From NCBI RefSeq assembly GCF_018413645.1, contig NZ_JAHCDA010000005.1:186001-250000 (forward strand): DNA of 64,000 nucleotides, written 5' to 3'. The notes beneath the pieces were generated by a model. That model ran no database searches and was not told where the DNA came from. It saw only the letters and a list, made by a program, of their open reading frames with translations. Shown here in pieces: positions 11,612 through 20,643 of this stretch. Every line of letters begins with the position of its first letter. Positions within the stretch are counted from its first letter, which is position 1. Both the position numbers and the translations under genes were made by a program. Source of the DNA: Roseococcus pinisoli (lineage in GTDB: Bacteria; Pseudomonadota; Alphaproteobacteria; Acetobacterales; Acetobacteraceae).

Positions 11612-11671
11612 CGGGATACGTCCCCATCTCCCGTTCAGCCCCTAGCGGGGCCAAACGCCAGGAGACCGGAC

Positions 11672-12109
11672 ATGGATAAGATCAAGCCGCTCTACACCGC
11701 GCATGCCTTCGCCACCGGCGGCCGCAACGGCCACACCCAATCCGACGACGGGCAGGTCTCGGTGGACCTTTCCGTCCCCAAGGAGATGGGCGGCCCCGGC
11801 AAGGCCGACACCGCCACGCCCGAGCACCTCTTCGCCGCCGGCTATGCCGCCTGCTTCGGCGGCGCGCTCGACTTCATCGGCAAGCAGCACAAGAAGGACG
11901 CCTCCAAGGCCAAGGTCTCGGCGGCGGTCTCGATCGGCCCGCGCGAGGGCGGCGGCTTCGGCCTGGCGGTCGAGCTCACCGTCGAGGATCCCTCCCTCCC
12001 GCAGGCCGAGCTCGAGGCGCTGGCCAAGGAAGCGCACGAGAAGATCTGCCCCTATAGCCACGCCACGCGGGGCAACGTGGACGTGAAGCTGACCGTCAAG
12101 GGTGGCTGA
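11672..12109 (+). CDS. ohr: Organic hydroperoxide resistance protein (Ohr/OsmC family)
   Basis: Thiol peroxidase that reduces organic hydroperoxides using lipoyl or dithiol partners. At 145 residues it has typical Ohr length. Both catalytic cysteines are present: Cys61 in PEHLFAAGYAACFGGAL and Cys126 in KICPYSHATRGNV. Ohr is usually controlled by the MarR-type regulator OhrR, but no ohrR gene is adjacent. The 3' end is followed by a double hairpin shared with the convergent aminopeptidase gene. Confidence 0.93.
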   Translation: MDKIKPLYTAHAFATGGRNGHTQSDDGQVSVDLSVPKEMGGPGKADTATPEHLFAAGYAACFGGALDFIGKQHKKDASKAKVSAAVSIGPREGGGFGLAVELTVEDPSLPQAELEALAKEAHEKICPYSHATRGNVDVKLTVKGG

Positions 12110-12117
12110 AAGGGGCG

Positions 12118-12167
12118 TTCGAGGGGGCGCTGCCCCCTCGAACCCCTGCCAGGGCTTTTGGCCCTGG
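12118..12167. terminator. Double-hairpin bidirectional terminator
   Basis: The first stem is TTCGAGGGGGC / GCCCCCTCGAA (12118-12128 and 12132-12142) with a 3-base loop. The second is CCAGGGC / GCCCTGG (12149-12155 and 12161-12167) around TTTTG. Both lie between the convergent ohr and aminopeptidase genes. Such paired hairpins are common intergenic elements in Acetobacteraceae. Confidence 0.7.
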
Positions 12168-12171
12168 ACCC

Positions 12172-13947
12172 TTACGCTTCCAGCGGGGCGCACTCCGCTT
12201 CCATCCAGCCGCGCGCCGCCGCATCCAGCTGGGGCCCGACCTCCTCCAGCACCCGCGCCTGATAGGCGTCGATCCAGCGGATTTCGGCCGGCGTCAGCAG
12301 GGCGGGCTCGATCAGCGCGCGGGCATAGGGCGCCAGGGTCAGCGTCTCGAATTCCAGGAAGGGGCGCATCTGGTCGGGCGACGGATCGGCCGGCCGCGCC
12401 ATCAGCAGATTCTCGATCCGGATGCCGTAATGGCCCGGCAGGTAGTAGCCCGGCTCATCCGAGAGGATCATGCCCGGCCGGATGGGCACGGGCTTCGCGG
12501 CCCGGCTGAAGGCCACCGGCCCCTCATGCACCGACAGGAAGCTGCCGACGCCGTGGCCCGTGCCGTGGTCGTAGTCGAGGCCGAGATCCCAGAGCGGGCG
12601 GCGCGCGATGGCGTCCAGATGCGGCCCCGCGACGCCCTCCGGAAAGCGCAGCGTGCCGAGGGCGATGTGCCCGCGCAGCACCGCCGTGTACCGCTCCCGC
12701 AGGCCTGCAGGCGCCGGCCCGGGGCCGCTCCATAGCGTGCGGGTGATGTCCGTCGTGCCTTCGGGGAACTGGGCGCCGCTGTCGATCAGGTAGCATTCGT
12801 CGGCGGCGATCGGCCGGTCGGTGGCCTCGGTCACGCGGTAATGCACGATGGCGCCGTTCTCGCCGGCGCCGGAGATCGCCGGGAAGCTCTCCCCCGTGAA
12901 GCCCTTCGCCTCGCGCCGGAAGGCGAGGAGGCGCGCCGCGGCCGACATCTCGGTCTGCCCACCGCGCTGCGCCTCGGTCGCGAACCAGGCCAGGAAGCGG
13001 GCCACCGCGACGGCATCGCGCGCATGGGCGATGCGGGCGCCCTGCTGCTCGGTCGCGTTCTTCATGGCGCGCGGCAGGCGGCAAGGATCCTCGCCGGAAA
13101 CGACGATGGCACCGGCATCGCGCAGGCTCGCCGCGAACCAGGCGGGCGTGGCCTCCGGGTCCAGCCGGACCTTCCGGCCAGCCAGCCCCTTCAGCGCCTC
13201 CGGGATGGCCGATCTCGGCTCGACCGCGACGCGATTGCCCAGGAAGGCGCGGGTCTCCGCGCCCACGCGCTCGGGCGCGTTCAGGAACATCCGCACGGAA
13301 CCGTCGGCGCGAAGCAGCGCAAAGGCCAGGGCCATGGGCGTATAGGCGAGGTCGGCGCCCCGGATATTGAGTAGCCAGGCGACGGAATGGGCATCGGCCA
13401 GCACGCAGGCCTCCTCCCCGGCACGGCGGAGCTCGGCCGCCGCCGTTTCGCGCTTCGCTTCCGAGGTCTCGCCGGAGAGCTCCACAGGATGCGGCCGCAC
13501 CTCTGCCGCCGGGGGCGCCGGCCGGTCGCGCCAGACGGCATCTATGGGATTGGGCGTGAGCGGGACGAACTGAATGCCCCCCATTCGCTGCAATGCAGCA
13601 TCGCTATGGAGCCATGGGTCATAACCTATGCGCAAATCCCGCGCATTTTCCCGGAGCCATGCAGAAGGAGGCTCGTCGGTGATATGCCGACGCTCGAAGA
13701 GGGCGCCGTCCGTCTCCGCCTGCACCTGGGTCGTGTAGCGACCGTCGGTGAAGACCGCCGCCTTGTCGGCCAGCACGATCGCGAGGCCGGCGCTGCCCGT
13801 AAAGCCCGTCAGCCAAGCCAGACGCTCGCCGGAGGGCGGAACGTACTCGCCCAGATGCTCGTCCGAGCGGGGCACCAGGAAGCCGTCGAGCCCGGCGGCG
13901 GCGAGCACGGCACGAAGGGCGGAGAGGCGGTCGGCATGGTCGGTCAT
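12172..13947 (-). CDS. pepP: Xaa-Pro aminopeptidase (M24B family)
   Basis: Metallopeptidase that removes an N-terminal residue ahead of proline, 591 residues. It has the large three-domain form: two creatinase-like N-terminal domains, then a pita-bread catalytic domain. Metal ligands are visible in YLIDSGAQFPEGTTDITRT (two Asp), HGTGHGVGSFLSVHEGP (His), DEPGYYLPGHYGIRIEN (Glu) and a final Glu in FLEFETLTLAPY. It is convergent with ohr and divergent from the DUF1127 gene, with a 157-bp shared upstream region. Confidence 0.93.
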   Translation of the reverse strand: MTDHADRLSALRAVLAAAGLDGFLVPRSDEHLGEYVPPSGERLAWLTGFTGSAGLAIVLADKAAVFTDGRYTTQVQAETDGALFERRHITDEPPSAWLRENARDLRIGYDPWLHSDAALQRMGGIQFVPLTPNPIDAVWRDRPAPPAAEVRPHPVELSGETSEAKRETAAAELRRAGEEACVLADAHSVAWLLNIRGADLAYTPMALAFALLRADGSVRMFLNAPERVGAETRAFLGNRVAVEPRSAIPEALKGLAGRKVRLDPEATPAWFAASLRDAGAIVVSGEDPCRLPRAMKNATEQQGARIAHARDAVAVARFLAWFATEAQRGGQTEMSAAARLLAFRREAKGFTGESFPAISGAGENGAIVHYRVTEATDRPIAADECYLIDSGAQFPEGTTDITRTLWSGPGPAPAGLRERYTAVLRGHIALGTLRFPEGVAGPHLDAIARRPLWDLGLDYDHGTGHGVGSFLSVHEGPVAFSRAAKPVPIRPGMILSDEPGYYLPGHYGIRIENLLMARPADPSPDQMRPFLEFETLTLAPYARALIEPALLTPAEIRWIDAYQARVLEEVGPQLDAAARGWMEAECAPLEA

Positions 13948-14104
13948 TTGTGTCCTTGATGCGTCGAAAATGCGGTATTTCAGCTTGTGTCATGCGTCAG
14001 GCACATGTTTGAGGCTTGGGCTTCGCGCAAGCTTTCCACAGTCTCCGGGCCTACATGTTTCCCCGACGGGGCAGATGGCTGCCCATCAAGGATGGAACCC
14101 TAAC

Positions 14105-14431
14105 ATGAACTCCCGCATCATCTCAGCCGAAGCCGCGCTGTTGATGCCCGCCCTGCCGCGCGACACCGAGGCCGACGAGATCGCCCGCATGATCGACGAG
14201 GCGCGCCGCGCCCGCGACGCCGCGATCGCCGCCCGGGTCACCGGCTTCTTCCACGGCCTGCGCGCCACGCTCCATGACTGGCTGGCCCGCCGCGAGACGA
14301 TCCACCAGCTCCGTGGCCTCACCGACCGCGAGCTCGCCGATATCGGCCTGTCCCGCGCCGGCATCCTGGCCGCCGCCGCCTCGCTGCCGAGCCCGGCCAA
14401 CGACGTGGCCAAGCTTCGCCAGGCCGCCTGA
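14105..14431 (+). CDS. DUF1127 (YjiS-like) protein
   Basis: 108-residue small basic protein. The C-terminal part carries the DUF1127 pattern WLARRETIHQLRGLTDRELADIGLSR (about residues 57-82). Members of this family are small, often stress- or phosphate-responsive, and in some alphaproteobacteria bind RNA; that role is not shown here. The extended Ala-rich N-terminus (1-50) is longer than in the shortest members. Start ATG 14105 begins right after a short leader; upstream in-frame starts lie inside the divergent promoter region. Confidence 0.8.
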   Translation: MNSRIISAEAALLMPALPRDTEADEIARMIDEARRARDAAIAARVTGFFHGLRATLHDWLARRETIHQLRGLTDRELADIGLSRAGILAAAASLPSPANDVAKLRQAA

Positions 14432-14590
14432 TCTCCCTCGGGGGTCGACGACTATCTCGACCCCTGGGCCCGGCCAGCCTCCCTCCGGCCGGGCCCCTCC
14501 CCTCTTCGCCTCCTGACCCGCGCCACGCGCATGACGGGCCCGGCGTTCGTTGCGCTTGCCGAAACCGGACCGCTCGGGTCTGATTTGTAT

Positions 14591-15817
14591 ATGCAAAACA
14601 GTGCCGCCGCCGTTCGTCCCGACAGGTCGGTCCTCTGGATCACCATCATCGCGGCGTCGGCGACCGCCAGCCTCGCCATGGGCATCCGCCAGACCTACGG
14701 CCTGCTGCTGCTGCCGCTGGCGACCGAGAGCGGCGTGGCGCCCTGGGCCTTCGGCCTCGCGGTCGCGCTGCACAACCTGGTCTGGGGTCTCGCCCAGCCG
14801 GTCAGCGGCGCCATGGCCGACCGCTACGGCTCCGGCCGCGTGATGGCCGCGGGCGGCATCTTCTACGTGCTGGGCTGCGGCCTTCCCGCCCTCTTCCCTT
14901 CCAATGCGACGGTGCTGATCGGCATCGGCCTGCTCTCGGGCATCGGCGTCGCCAGCGCGGGCACGGGCCTGGCGCTGGCCGCCGTCGGCCGGGTCGCGCC
15001 GCCCGAGAAGCGGGGCGAGTACATCGGCATCGCCAGCGCCGGCGGTAGCCTGGGCCAGGCGGCCATGGTGCCGCTGGTCTTCGGCGCCATCGGCTGGATC
15101 GGCGCGACGGGCGCGCTGGCCACGCTGGCCGTCTCCGCGCTGCTGATCATCCCGATCGCCCGCAACATCGAGTGGAAGCCGACGCCGCGCGTGGGCCCGC
15201 CCTCCGCCGGGCTGCGCGGGCTGCCGGCCCTGGCGCGCTCCGCTTTGGCCGACCGCGACTTCGCCCTGCTCACGGGCGGCTTCTTCGCCTGCGGCTTCCA
15301 GTTGGCCTTCCTCACCACCCACCTGCCCTCGCACATCGCGCTCTGCGGCATGCCGGCCTCGATCGGCATGACGGCGCTGATGCTGGTGGGGCTGTTCAAC
15401 ATCCCCGGCTCCTGGTTCTGCGGCTGGCTCTCCTCGCGCATCCGGCCGGAGAACGGGCTGGGCTGGATCTACCTCGCCCGCACCGTCGCGATCGCCATCT
15501 TCGCCTATACGACGCCGACCGAGTGGGGGACGATCGTCTTCGCCGCGGTGATGGGCTTCGTCTGGCTGGGCACGGTGCCCCTGACCTCCACCGCCATCGC
15601 GCGGCGCTTCGGCGTCGCGAACCTGGGCGCGCTCTACGGCGTCTGCTTCTTCAGCCACCAGATCGGCGGCTTCCTCGGCGCGGGCTCGGGCGCGCTGCTG
15701 ATGGAGACGGTGGGCAACTACAATGCCTTCTGGCCCGTCATGCTGGTCGTCGGCCTGCTGGCCAGCGCGCTGAACTGGATGACGAAATCGCCGGATCCGC
15801 GCACCGCCGTCGCCTGA
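14591..15817 (+). CDS. MFS transporter
   Basis: Inner-membrane major facilitator of about 408 residues with 12 predicted helices. The N-terminal half begins VLWITIIAASATASLAMGI, and the MFS loop 2-3 motif reads GAMADRYGSGRVMAAGG. It resembles uncharacterised oxalate/formate or monocarboxylate-type carriers, so the substrate is unknown. The start is uncertain: ATG 14591 gives a short N-terminus, ATG 14531 adds 20 unlikely residues. It precedes moaA by 76 bp without an obvious functional link. Confidence 0.85.
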   Translation: MQNSAAAVRPDRSVLWITIIAASATASLAMGIRQTYGLLLLPLATESGVAPWAFGLAVALHNLVWGLAQPVSGAMADRYGSGRVMAAGGIFYVLGCGLPALFPSNATVLIGIGLLSGIGVASAGTGLALAAVGRVAPPEKRGEYIGIASAGGSLGQAAMVPLVFGAIGWIGATGALATLAVSALLIIPIARNIEWKPTPRVGPPSAGLRGLPALARSALADRDFALLTGGFFACGFQLAFLTTHLPSHIALCGMPASIGMTALMLVGLFNIPGSWFCGWLSSRIRPENGLGWIYLARTVAIAIFAYTTPTEWGTIVFAAVMGFVWLGTVPLTSTAIARRFGVANLGALYGVCFFSHQIGGFLGAGSGALLMETVGNYNAFWPVMLVVGLLASALNWMTKSPDPRTAVA

Positions 15818-15893
15818 GGCGAGGCAGGGCTTGCAACGGCGCCCTGCCCCGCCCCAAATGTAGGGCGAACAAGAGCTTCCAGGACAGGCGCCC

Positions 15894-16883
15894 ATGATCG
15901 ACCCGTTCGGTCGCGACATTTCGTACCTGCGCGTCTCCGTCACGGATCGGTGCGACCTTCGCTGCGTCTATTGCATGGCGGAGGACATGACCTTCCTCCC
16001 CAAGGCCGAGGTGCTCAGCCTCGAGGAGCTGGAGCGCCTCTGCGCCTCCTTCATCGACCTCGGGGTCCGCAAGATTCGCCTGACGGGCGGCGAGCCGCTG
16101 GTGCGCCGGAACGTGATCTCCCTGGTCCGCAACCTCGGCGCCCGCCTCGGCCACGGGCTGGACGAGCTGACGCTGACCACGAACGGCACCCAGCTCGCCC
16201 GCCATGCGGACGACCTCGCCGCCGCCGGCGTCCGCCGCGTCAACGTCTCGCTCGACACGCTGGATGCCGCGACCTTCCGCACCACGACCCGTTGGGGCGA
16301 TCTCGACAAGGTTCTGGGCGGCATCTTCGCCGCCAAGGCCGCGGGCCTGCACGTGAAGATCAACGCCGTGGCCCTGCGCGGCGTGAACGAGCATGAGTTC
16401 GACGGCATGCTGGCCTGGTGCGGCGAGCACGGCTTCGACCTCTGTCTCATCGAGACCATGCCGCTCGGCGAGACCGGCGAGGACCGCACGGACCAGTTCC
16501 TGCCGCTCAGCCTGGTGCGCGGACGGCTGAAGCAGCGCTGGACGCTCGCCTCCACCGACTTTGCGACCGGCGGCCCCGCCCGCTATTACGACGTGGCGGA
16601 GACGGGCACGCGCCTCGGCTTCATCACGCCCATGACCCATAACTTCTGCGAAAGCTGCAATCGCGTGCGTCTCACCTGCACCGGAAAACTCTACATGTGC
16701 CTCGGGCAGGAGGACGACGCCGATCTGCGCGCGCCCCTGCGCGACCCCGAGCTGGGCGATGCGGATCTGCGCGCCGCCATCCTCGAGGCCATCACGCGCA
16801 AGCCCAAGGGGCACGACTTCATCATCGACCGCCGCCACCGGGCTCCGGCCGTCGCGCGGCACATGAGCGTCACGGGGGGCTGA
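15894..16883 (+). CDS. moaA: GTP 3',8-cyclase MoaA
   Basis: Radical SAM enzyme of the first step of molybdenum cofactor synthesis. At 329 residues it has normal length. The N-terminal 4Fe-4S motif CDLRCVYC uses Cys20, Cys24 and Cys27. The [11 protein letters not shown]-binding motif is near residue 65. The C-terminal cluster motif is [11 protein letters not shown] with a further Cys in KLYMC. The protein ends in the conserved Gly-Gly tail needed for GTP binding. An AGGA ribosome site precedes the start. The stop overlaps the next small gene (TGATG). Confidence 0.97.
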   Translation: MIDPFGRDISYLRVSVTDRCDLRCVYCMAEDMTFLPKAEVLSLEELERLCASFIDLGVRKIRLTGGEPLVRRNVISLVRNLGARLGHGLDELTLTTNGTQLARHADDLAAAGVRRVNVSLDTLDAATFRTTTRWGDLDKVLGGIFAAKAAGLHVKINAVALRGVNEHEFDGMLAWCGEHGFDLCLIETMPLGETGEDRTDQFLPLSLVRGRLKQRWTLASTDFATGGPARYYDVAETGTRLGFITPMTHNFCESCNRVRLTCTGKLYMCLGQEDDADLRAPLRDPELGDADLRAAILEAITRKPKGHDFIIDRRHRAPAVARHMSVTGG

Positions 16884-17242
16884 TGCTGCAGGACCTCGTC
16901 ACCCGGCTGACCTTGCCGGGACTGCCCGAATGGACCGGCCTCGTGGCGTTGCTGGTCGTCCTGGTGCTCGCGCTGTGCCTTTTGGTGATGCCCTTCTCGG
17001 TCTTCGGGCTGAAGGGGCGGCTGGACAATATCGAGGCGCAGCTCGACGACCTCCGCGCGGAGCTGCGCGCGCTGGCGATCCGCCTGCCCGAGGCGCGGCG
17101 CCCCGACTGGCGCGGCACGAACGAGCGCGACATTCCGCTGCCCCTGCCCGCCGAGCCCGAACCGGCGCCGCTGCCCGAGCAGCACCCGTCTATCTTCCCG
17201 TCCGGTCGGGCGGAGCCGAAGATTTCCTGGCCCAAGCATTGA
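16883..17242 (+). CDS. Small single-pass membrane protein of unknown function
   Basis: 119 residues starting at ATG 16883, which overlaps the moaA stop codon (TGATG), so it is probably translationally coupled to moaA. One strong membrane helix spans about residues 17-42 (WTGLVALLVVLVLALCLLVM). A short amphipathic coiled-coil-like segment follows (GRLDNIEAQLDDLRAELRAL), then a Pro-rich tail. No family was recognised. Codon use matches neighbours, which supports a real gene. Its role beside moaA is unknown. Confidence 0.7.
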   Translation: MLQDLVTRLTLPGLPEWTGLVALLVVLVLALCLLVMPFSVFGLKGRLDNIEAQLDDLRAELRALAIRLPEARRPDWRGTNERDIPLPLPAEPEPAPLPEQHPSIFPSGRAEPKISWPKH

Positions 17243-17287
17243 GCCGCGGCGGGTCGGGGCGGCGGTGGCCCTGAGCAGGCTGACCCT

Positions 17288-17313
17288 GCTTCGCGCCCCC
17301 GTGAGGGGCGGTC
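17288..17313 (-). repeat. Probable decayed CRISPR repeat at the trailer end
   Basis: GCTTCG followed by CGCCCCCGTGAGGGGCGGTC aligns with the 3' two-thirds of the plus-strand CRISPR repeat, with several substitutions and a short deletion. Its CGC...CCCGTGA core starts 64 bp before the same core of the first clear repeat, matching the array period of 63-67 bp. It still folds as a hairpin (CGCCCC/GGGGCG), so a plain terminator after the moaA unit is an alternative. Confidence 0.45.
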
Positions 17314-17346
17314 TTCGAGGGACAACCTGATCCAGTTCGCTATGTC

Positions 17347-18749
17347 GGTTCGATCCACGCTCCCGTGAAGGAGGGACAATTGCCGAGATTCCCGACCCCG
17401 TGGCCCGCGAGGTTTCGATCCACGCTCCCGTGAAGGAGCGACAACATCCCGCGCCTCACGCGGCTCATTCACGTTCTGGTTTCGATCCACGCTCCCGTGA
17501 AGGAGCGACACGTCCCGATCTACGGCTGGATCCGGCAGCTCGCGTTTCGATCCACGCTCCCGTGAAGGAGCGACCGCTGCATCGCGGACGCCATCGAGGA
17601 GTTCGCCGTTTCGATCCACGCTCCCGTGAAGGAGCGACGGTGTGGTTCTTCTACCCCGGCCAGGGCCAGGGGGTTTCGATCCACGCTCCCGTGAAGGAGC
17701 GACGACCTTTATCTTCGGCGGCGGCGCCCTCATCGATGTTTCGATCCACGCTCCCGTGAAGGAGCGACGCTTCTCGCCCACCGCCCAGGACATGCACCGC
17801 CTGTTTCGATCCACGCTCCCGTGAAGGAGCGACATGATCTTTTCGCCAGCCCAGACCAGCAGGGCGACCGTTTCGATCCACGCTCCCGTGAAGGAGCGAC
17901 CTGCGTTTCCGCTCGGCCTGCCACCAGTCGTTGTTTCGATCCACGCTCCCGTGAAGGAGCGACCTGCGCGCCGCCGCACCCCAGCGTCGGCGCGGACGGT
18001 TTCGATCCACGCTCCCGTGAAGGAGCGACCTGTCATAGATCTTCTTCTGGTGCTGGATCGGCTTGTTTCGATCCACGCTCCCGTGAAGGAGCGACAGCTG
18101 CGCGGCCGCATCCTCATCCACGCCGGCAAGTTTCGATCCACGCTCCCGTGAAGGAGCGACTCTCGACACGCTGGACGCGGTGGCGGCCAGATGGGTTTCG
18201 ATCCACGCTCCCGTGAAGGAGCGACCGTCAGCGTCCTCACCAACGGCGCGGGCAACTCCCAGTTTCGATCCACGCTCCCGTGAAGGAGCGACAAGGCGCT
18301 GTTGTGGCTGCCGGCCGATCGCAGCGTTTCGATCCACGCTCCCGTGAAGGAGCGACGACGGCTGGCCCAAGCTGCCGGAGCCGCGCGCGTGTTTCGATCC
18401 ACGCTCCCGTGAAGGAGCGACTGCGCGTCACGCGCCTCAACGAGCGCTTCGCCGAGTTTCGATCCACGCTCCCGTGAAGGAGCGACCGGCCGACGAGATC
18501 GAGGCCGCTGAGATCGAGTGGGTTTCGATCCACGCTCCCGTGAAGGAGCGACGATAGCCGCGCTCGCGGAGGGTTTCGCGGAGGCCGTTTCGATCCACGC
18601 TCCCGTGAAGGAGCGACCTGTCAGGCGGGAAGAACGACGTGCCCTATGTCGCGTTTCGATCCACGCTCCCGTGAAGGAGCGACCGGCGCGCCGGTCGGCG
18701 GCTGGTTGGCCGCATAGGGTTTCGATCCACGCTCCCGTGAAGGAGCGAC
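17347..18749 (-). CRISPR. CRISPR array, 22 repeats, type I-C-like repeat
   Basis: Twenty-two 31-bp repeats start at 17347, 17412, 17479, 17544, 17608, 17673, 17738, 17803, 17870, 17933, 17999, 18065, 18130, 18195, 18262, 18326, 18391, 18456, 18522, 18587, 18653 and 18719, enclosing 21 spacers of 32-36 bp. On the minus strand the repeat begins GTCGCTCC and ends GTGGATCGAAAC, with a CGCTCC/GGAGCG stem; the ATCGAAAC end is typical of type I-C. Repeats 2-22 read as identical. The first (17347-17377) has two changes, marking the trailer. Transcription is therefore expected on the minus strand from a leader above 18750. No spacer is duplicated and no cas gene lies in the window. Confidence 0.97.
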
Positions 18750-19032
18750 CCACCCAGTCTCAAGCAAATCTCCCCCCAGCGCTATTCGGCCTTCCCGCGC
18801 GAACCTCGCGCCCCAGCCCGCGAACTTCCCGCCTGATCTCGGCCCACAGCCCGGCAAGCCCGGACAAACAACGCCTTACCGCCTCCGCGAACCCTGCCGG
18901 CCATCCATGAGTGCTTCACCTTCGCGGAGCCGCCGCGGCGGTCACGATCCGCGCGCCGGCGCCCTCCTGCCCACCCCATCCTCCACGTTCCGGGGCTTTG
19001 CCGAAAGCCGCGCCCTGTGCCTTGATGCCGCC
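18750..19032 (-). promoter_or_regulatory. Putative CRISPR leader region
   Basis: This 283-bp stretch without a gene borders the intact, newest-repeat end of the array and precedes the hydrolase gene. By orientation the first 100-150 bp should hold the CRISPR leader and its minus-strand promoter. It is not strikingly A/T-rich (only a short TCAAGCAAATCT stretch near the repeat), and no clear -35/-10 pair was seen. The right part also has to hold the upstream region of the hydrolase gene. Confidence 0.5.
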
Positions 19033-19866
19033 ATGCGAATCTCGGCCATCCAGATGAACCAGGGCAGCGATAAGGCGGCCAACCTCGATCAGGCGCGGCG
19101 CCTGATCGAGGCCGCCCTCGATGCCGACCGCCCGCACCTCGTCACCCTGCCCGAGACCTGGACCAATCTGGGCGGCGGGCGCGAGGCGCGCAGCGCCGCG
19201 GCCGAGGTCCTGCCACCGCCCGGCTCCGGCGAAGCCGGCGGGCCGGCCTACGAGATGCTGCGCGACATCGCGCGCTCGGCGAAGATCCATGTCCATGGCG
19301 GCTCGATCATCGAGCAGGGGCCGGAAAAGTTCTTCAACACCACCCTCGTCTTCGATCCCTCGGGCGCCGAGGTCGCGCGCTACCGGAAAATCCACCTCTT
19401 CGATATCACTGGCCCCGACGGCACCGGCTATCGTGAGAGCGCGCTCTACGGCGGCGGCAGCGAAATCGTCACCTTCCGCGCCGGTGACGTCACCTTCGGC
19501 TGCACCATCTGCTACGACATGCGCTTCCCCGAGCAATATCTCGCCCTTCGCCGCGCCGGCGCCGAGGTCATCTTCGTGCCGTCCAACTTCACGCTGATGA
19601 CCGGCAAGGATCATTGGGAGGTGCTGCTGCGCGCCCGCGCCATCGAGACGCAGTGCTGGATCGTCGCGGCCGCCTCGCACGGCTCCTATGAGGAGCGCGG
19701 CGCGATGCGGCAGGTCTACGGCCATTCGCTGATCGCCGATCCCTGGGGCCATGTCGTCGCCAAGGCCAGCGACGGGACCGGCTGGGCCACCGCGCGCATC
19801 GACGCCGCCGTGACGGCGCGCGTGCGGCGCGACATGCCGGTGCTCGAACACCGCCGGTTGATGTGA
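19033..19866 (+). CDS. Carbon-nitrogen hydrolase (nitrilase superfamily, Nit2/omega-amidase-like)
   Basis: 277-residue cytoplasmic amidase-fold enzyme. The Glu-Lys-Cys triad is visible: Glu41 in LPETW, Lys119 in YRKIHLFD, and Cys160 in [12 protein letters not shown]. The order and spacing match the Nit1/Nit2 branch, which hydrolyses deaminated glutathione or omega-amides of alpha-keto acids. The start at ATG 19033 begins the conserved MRISAIQMN strand; a longer in-frame start would run into the CRISPR leader. The 3' end overlaps nadK by 4 bp. Confidence 0.9.
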   Translation: MRISAIQMNQGSDKAANLDQARRLIEAALDADRPHLVTLPETWTNLGGGREARSAAAEVLPPPGSGEAGGPAYEMLRDIARSAKIHVHGGSIIEQGPEKFFNTTLVFDPSGAEVARYRKIHLFDITGPDGTGYRESALYGGGSEIVTFRAGDVTFGCTICYDMRFPEQYLALRRAGAEVIFVPSNFTLMTGKDHWEVLLRARAIETQCWIVAAASHGSYEERGAMRQVYGHSLIADPWGHVVAKASDGTGWATARIDAAVTARVRRDMPVLEHRRLM

Positions 19867-20630
19867 GCCAGCCCCGCATCGCCTTCCTCGCCGCGACGAC
19901 CGATGTCGCGCAGACGGCCCGCGACCGGCTCATCGCCAGGTACGGCGAGGCCGATCCGAATGCGGCGGAGTTCATCGTGGCGCTCGGCGGCGACGGCGCG
20001 ATGCTGGAGACGCAGCATCGCTTCCTCGGCCGCAACGCGCAGATCTACGGCATGAACCGCGGCAGCGTCGGCTTCCTGATGAACGAATATCGCGAGGAGG
20101 ATCTCCCGGCCCGCCTCGCCGCCGCGCAGGCCGCGCTGCTGCATCCGCTGCGCATGCGCGCCCATTCCAATGACGGGCGGACGCATGCGGCGCTGGCCAT
20201 CAACGAGGTCTCGCTGCTGCGCGAGACGCGGCAGGCGGCGAAGCTGCGCATCGAAATCGACGGCAAGGAGCGCATGCCGGAGCTGATCTGCGACGGCATC
20301 CTCATCTCCACCCCGGCCGGCAGTACGGCCTACAATCTCTCCGCCCACGGGCCGATAGTGCCGATCGACGCGAACCTGCTGCCGATGACGCCGATCTCCG
20401 CCTTCCGCCCCCGGCGCTGGCGCGGGGCGCTGCTGCCTTCCTCGGCGCGGGTGATCCTGGAGATCCTCGAGGCCGAGAAGCGTCCCGTCTCCGCGACGGC
20501 GGACTACACCGAGGTGCGCGATGTGCGCCGGGTGGAGGTGCGGGAGGACCGCAGCATCTCGATGACCATGCTGTTCGACCCGGACCGGAACCTTTCCGAG
20601 CGCATCATCTCCGAGCAGTTCACGGTCTGA
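19863..20630 (+). CDS. nadK: NAD kinase
   Basis: Phosphorylates NAD to NADP in the cytoplasm, 255 residues, the usual alphaproteobacterial length. The GGDG catalytic motif is at 42-45 ([12 protein letters not shown]). The NE-type motif is [12 protein letters not shown], and [17 protein letters not shown] is the conserved glycine-rich loop. It starts at GTG 19863, overlapping the hydrolase stop (GTGA), which implies translational coupling. It ends 13 bp from the convergent epimerase gene. Confidence 0.95.
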   Translation: MSQPRIAFLAATTDVAQTARDRLIARYGEADPNAAEFIVALGGDGAMLETQHRFLGRNAQIYGMNRGSVGFLMNEYREEDLPARLAAAQAALLHPLRMRAHSNDGRTHAALAINEVSLLRETRQAAKLRIEIDGKERMPELICDGILISTPAGSTAYNLSAHGPIVPIDANLLPMTPISAFRPRRWRGALLPSSARVILEILEAEKRPVSATADYTEVRDVRRVEVREDRSISMTMLFDPDRNLSERIISEQFTV

Positions 20631-20643
20631 GCGCGACGGGCCG

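Noticed and set aside
14591-15817. Assignment of the MFS transporter as a specific oxalate/formate antiporter
   Set aside because: General similarity of style only; no substrate-specific residues could be identified.
16870-18753. Long minus-strand open frame (627 codons) across the CRISPR array
   Set aside because: It simply reads through identical repeats (repeated SFTGAWIET and LLHGSVDRN units) because spacer lengths keep the frame open. It is an artefact of the array, not a repeat protein.
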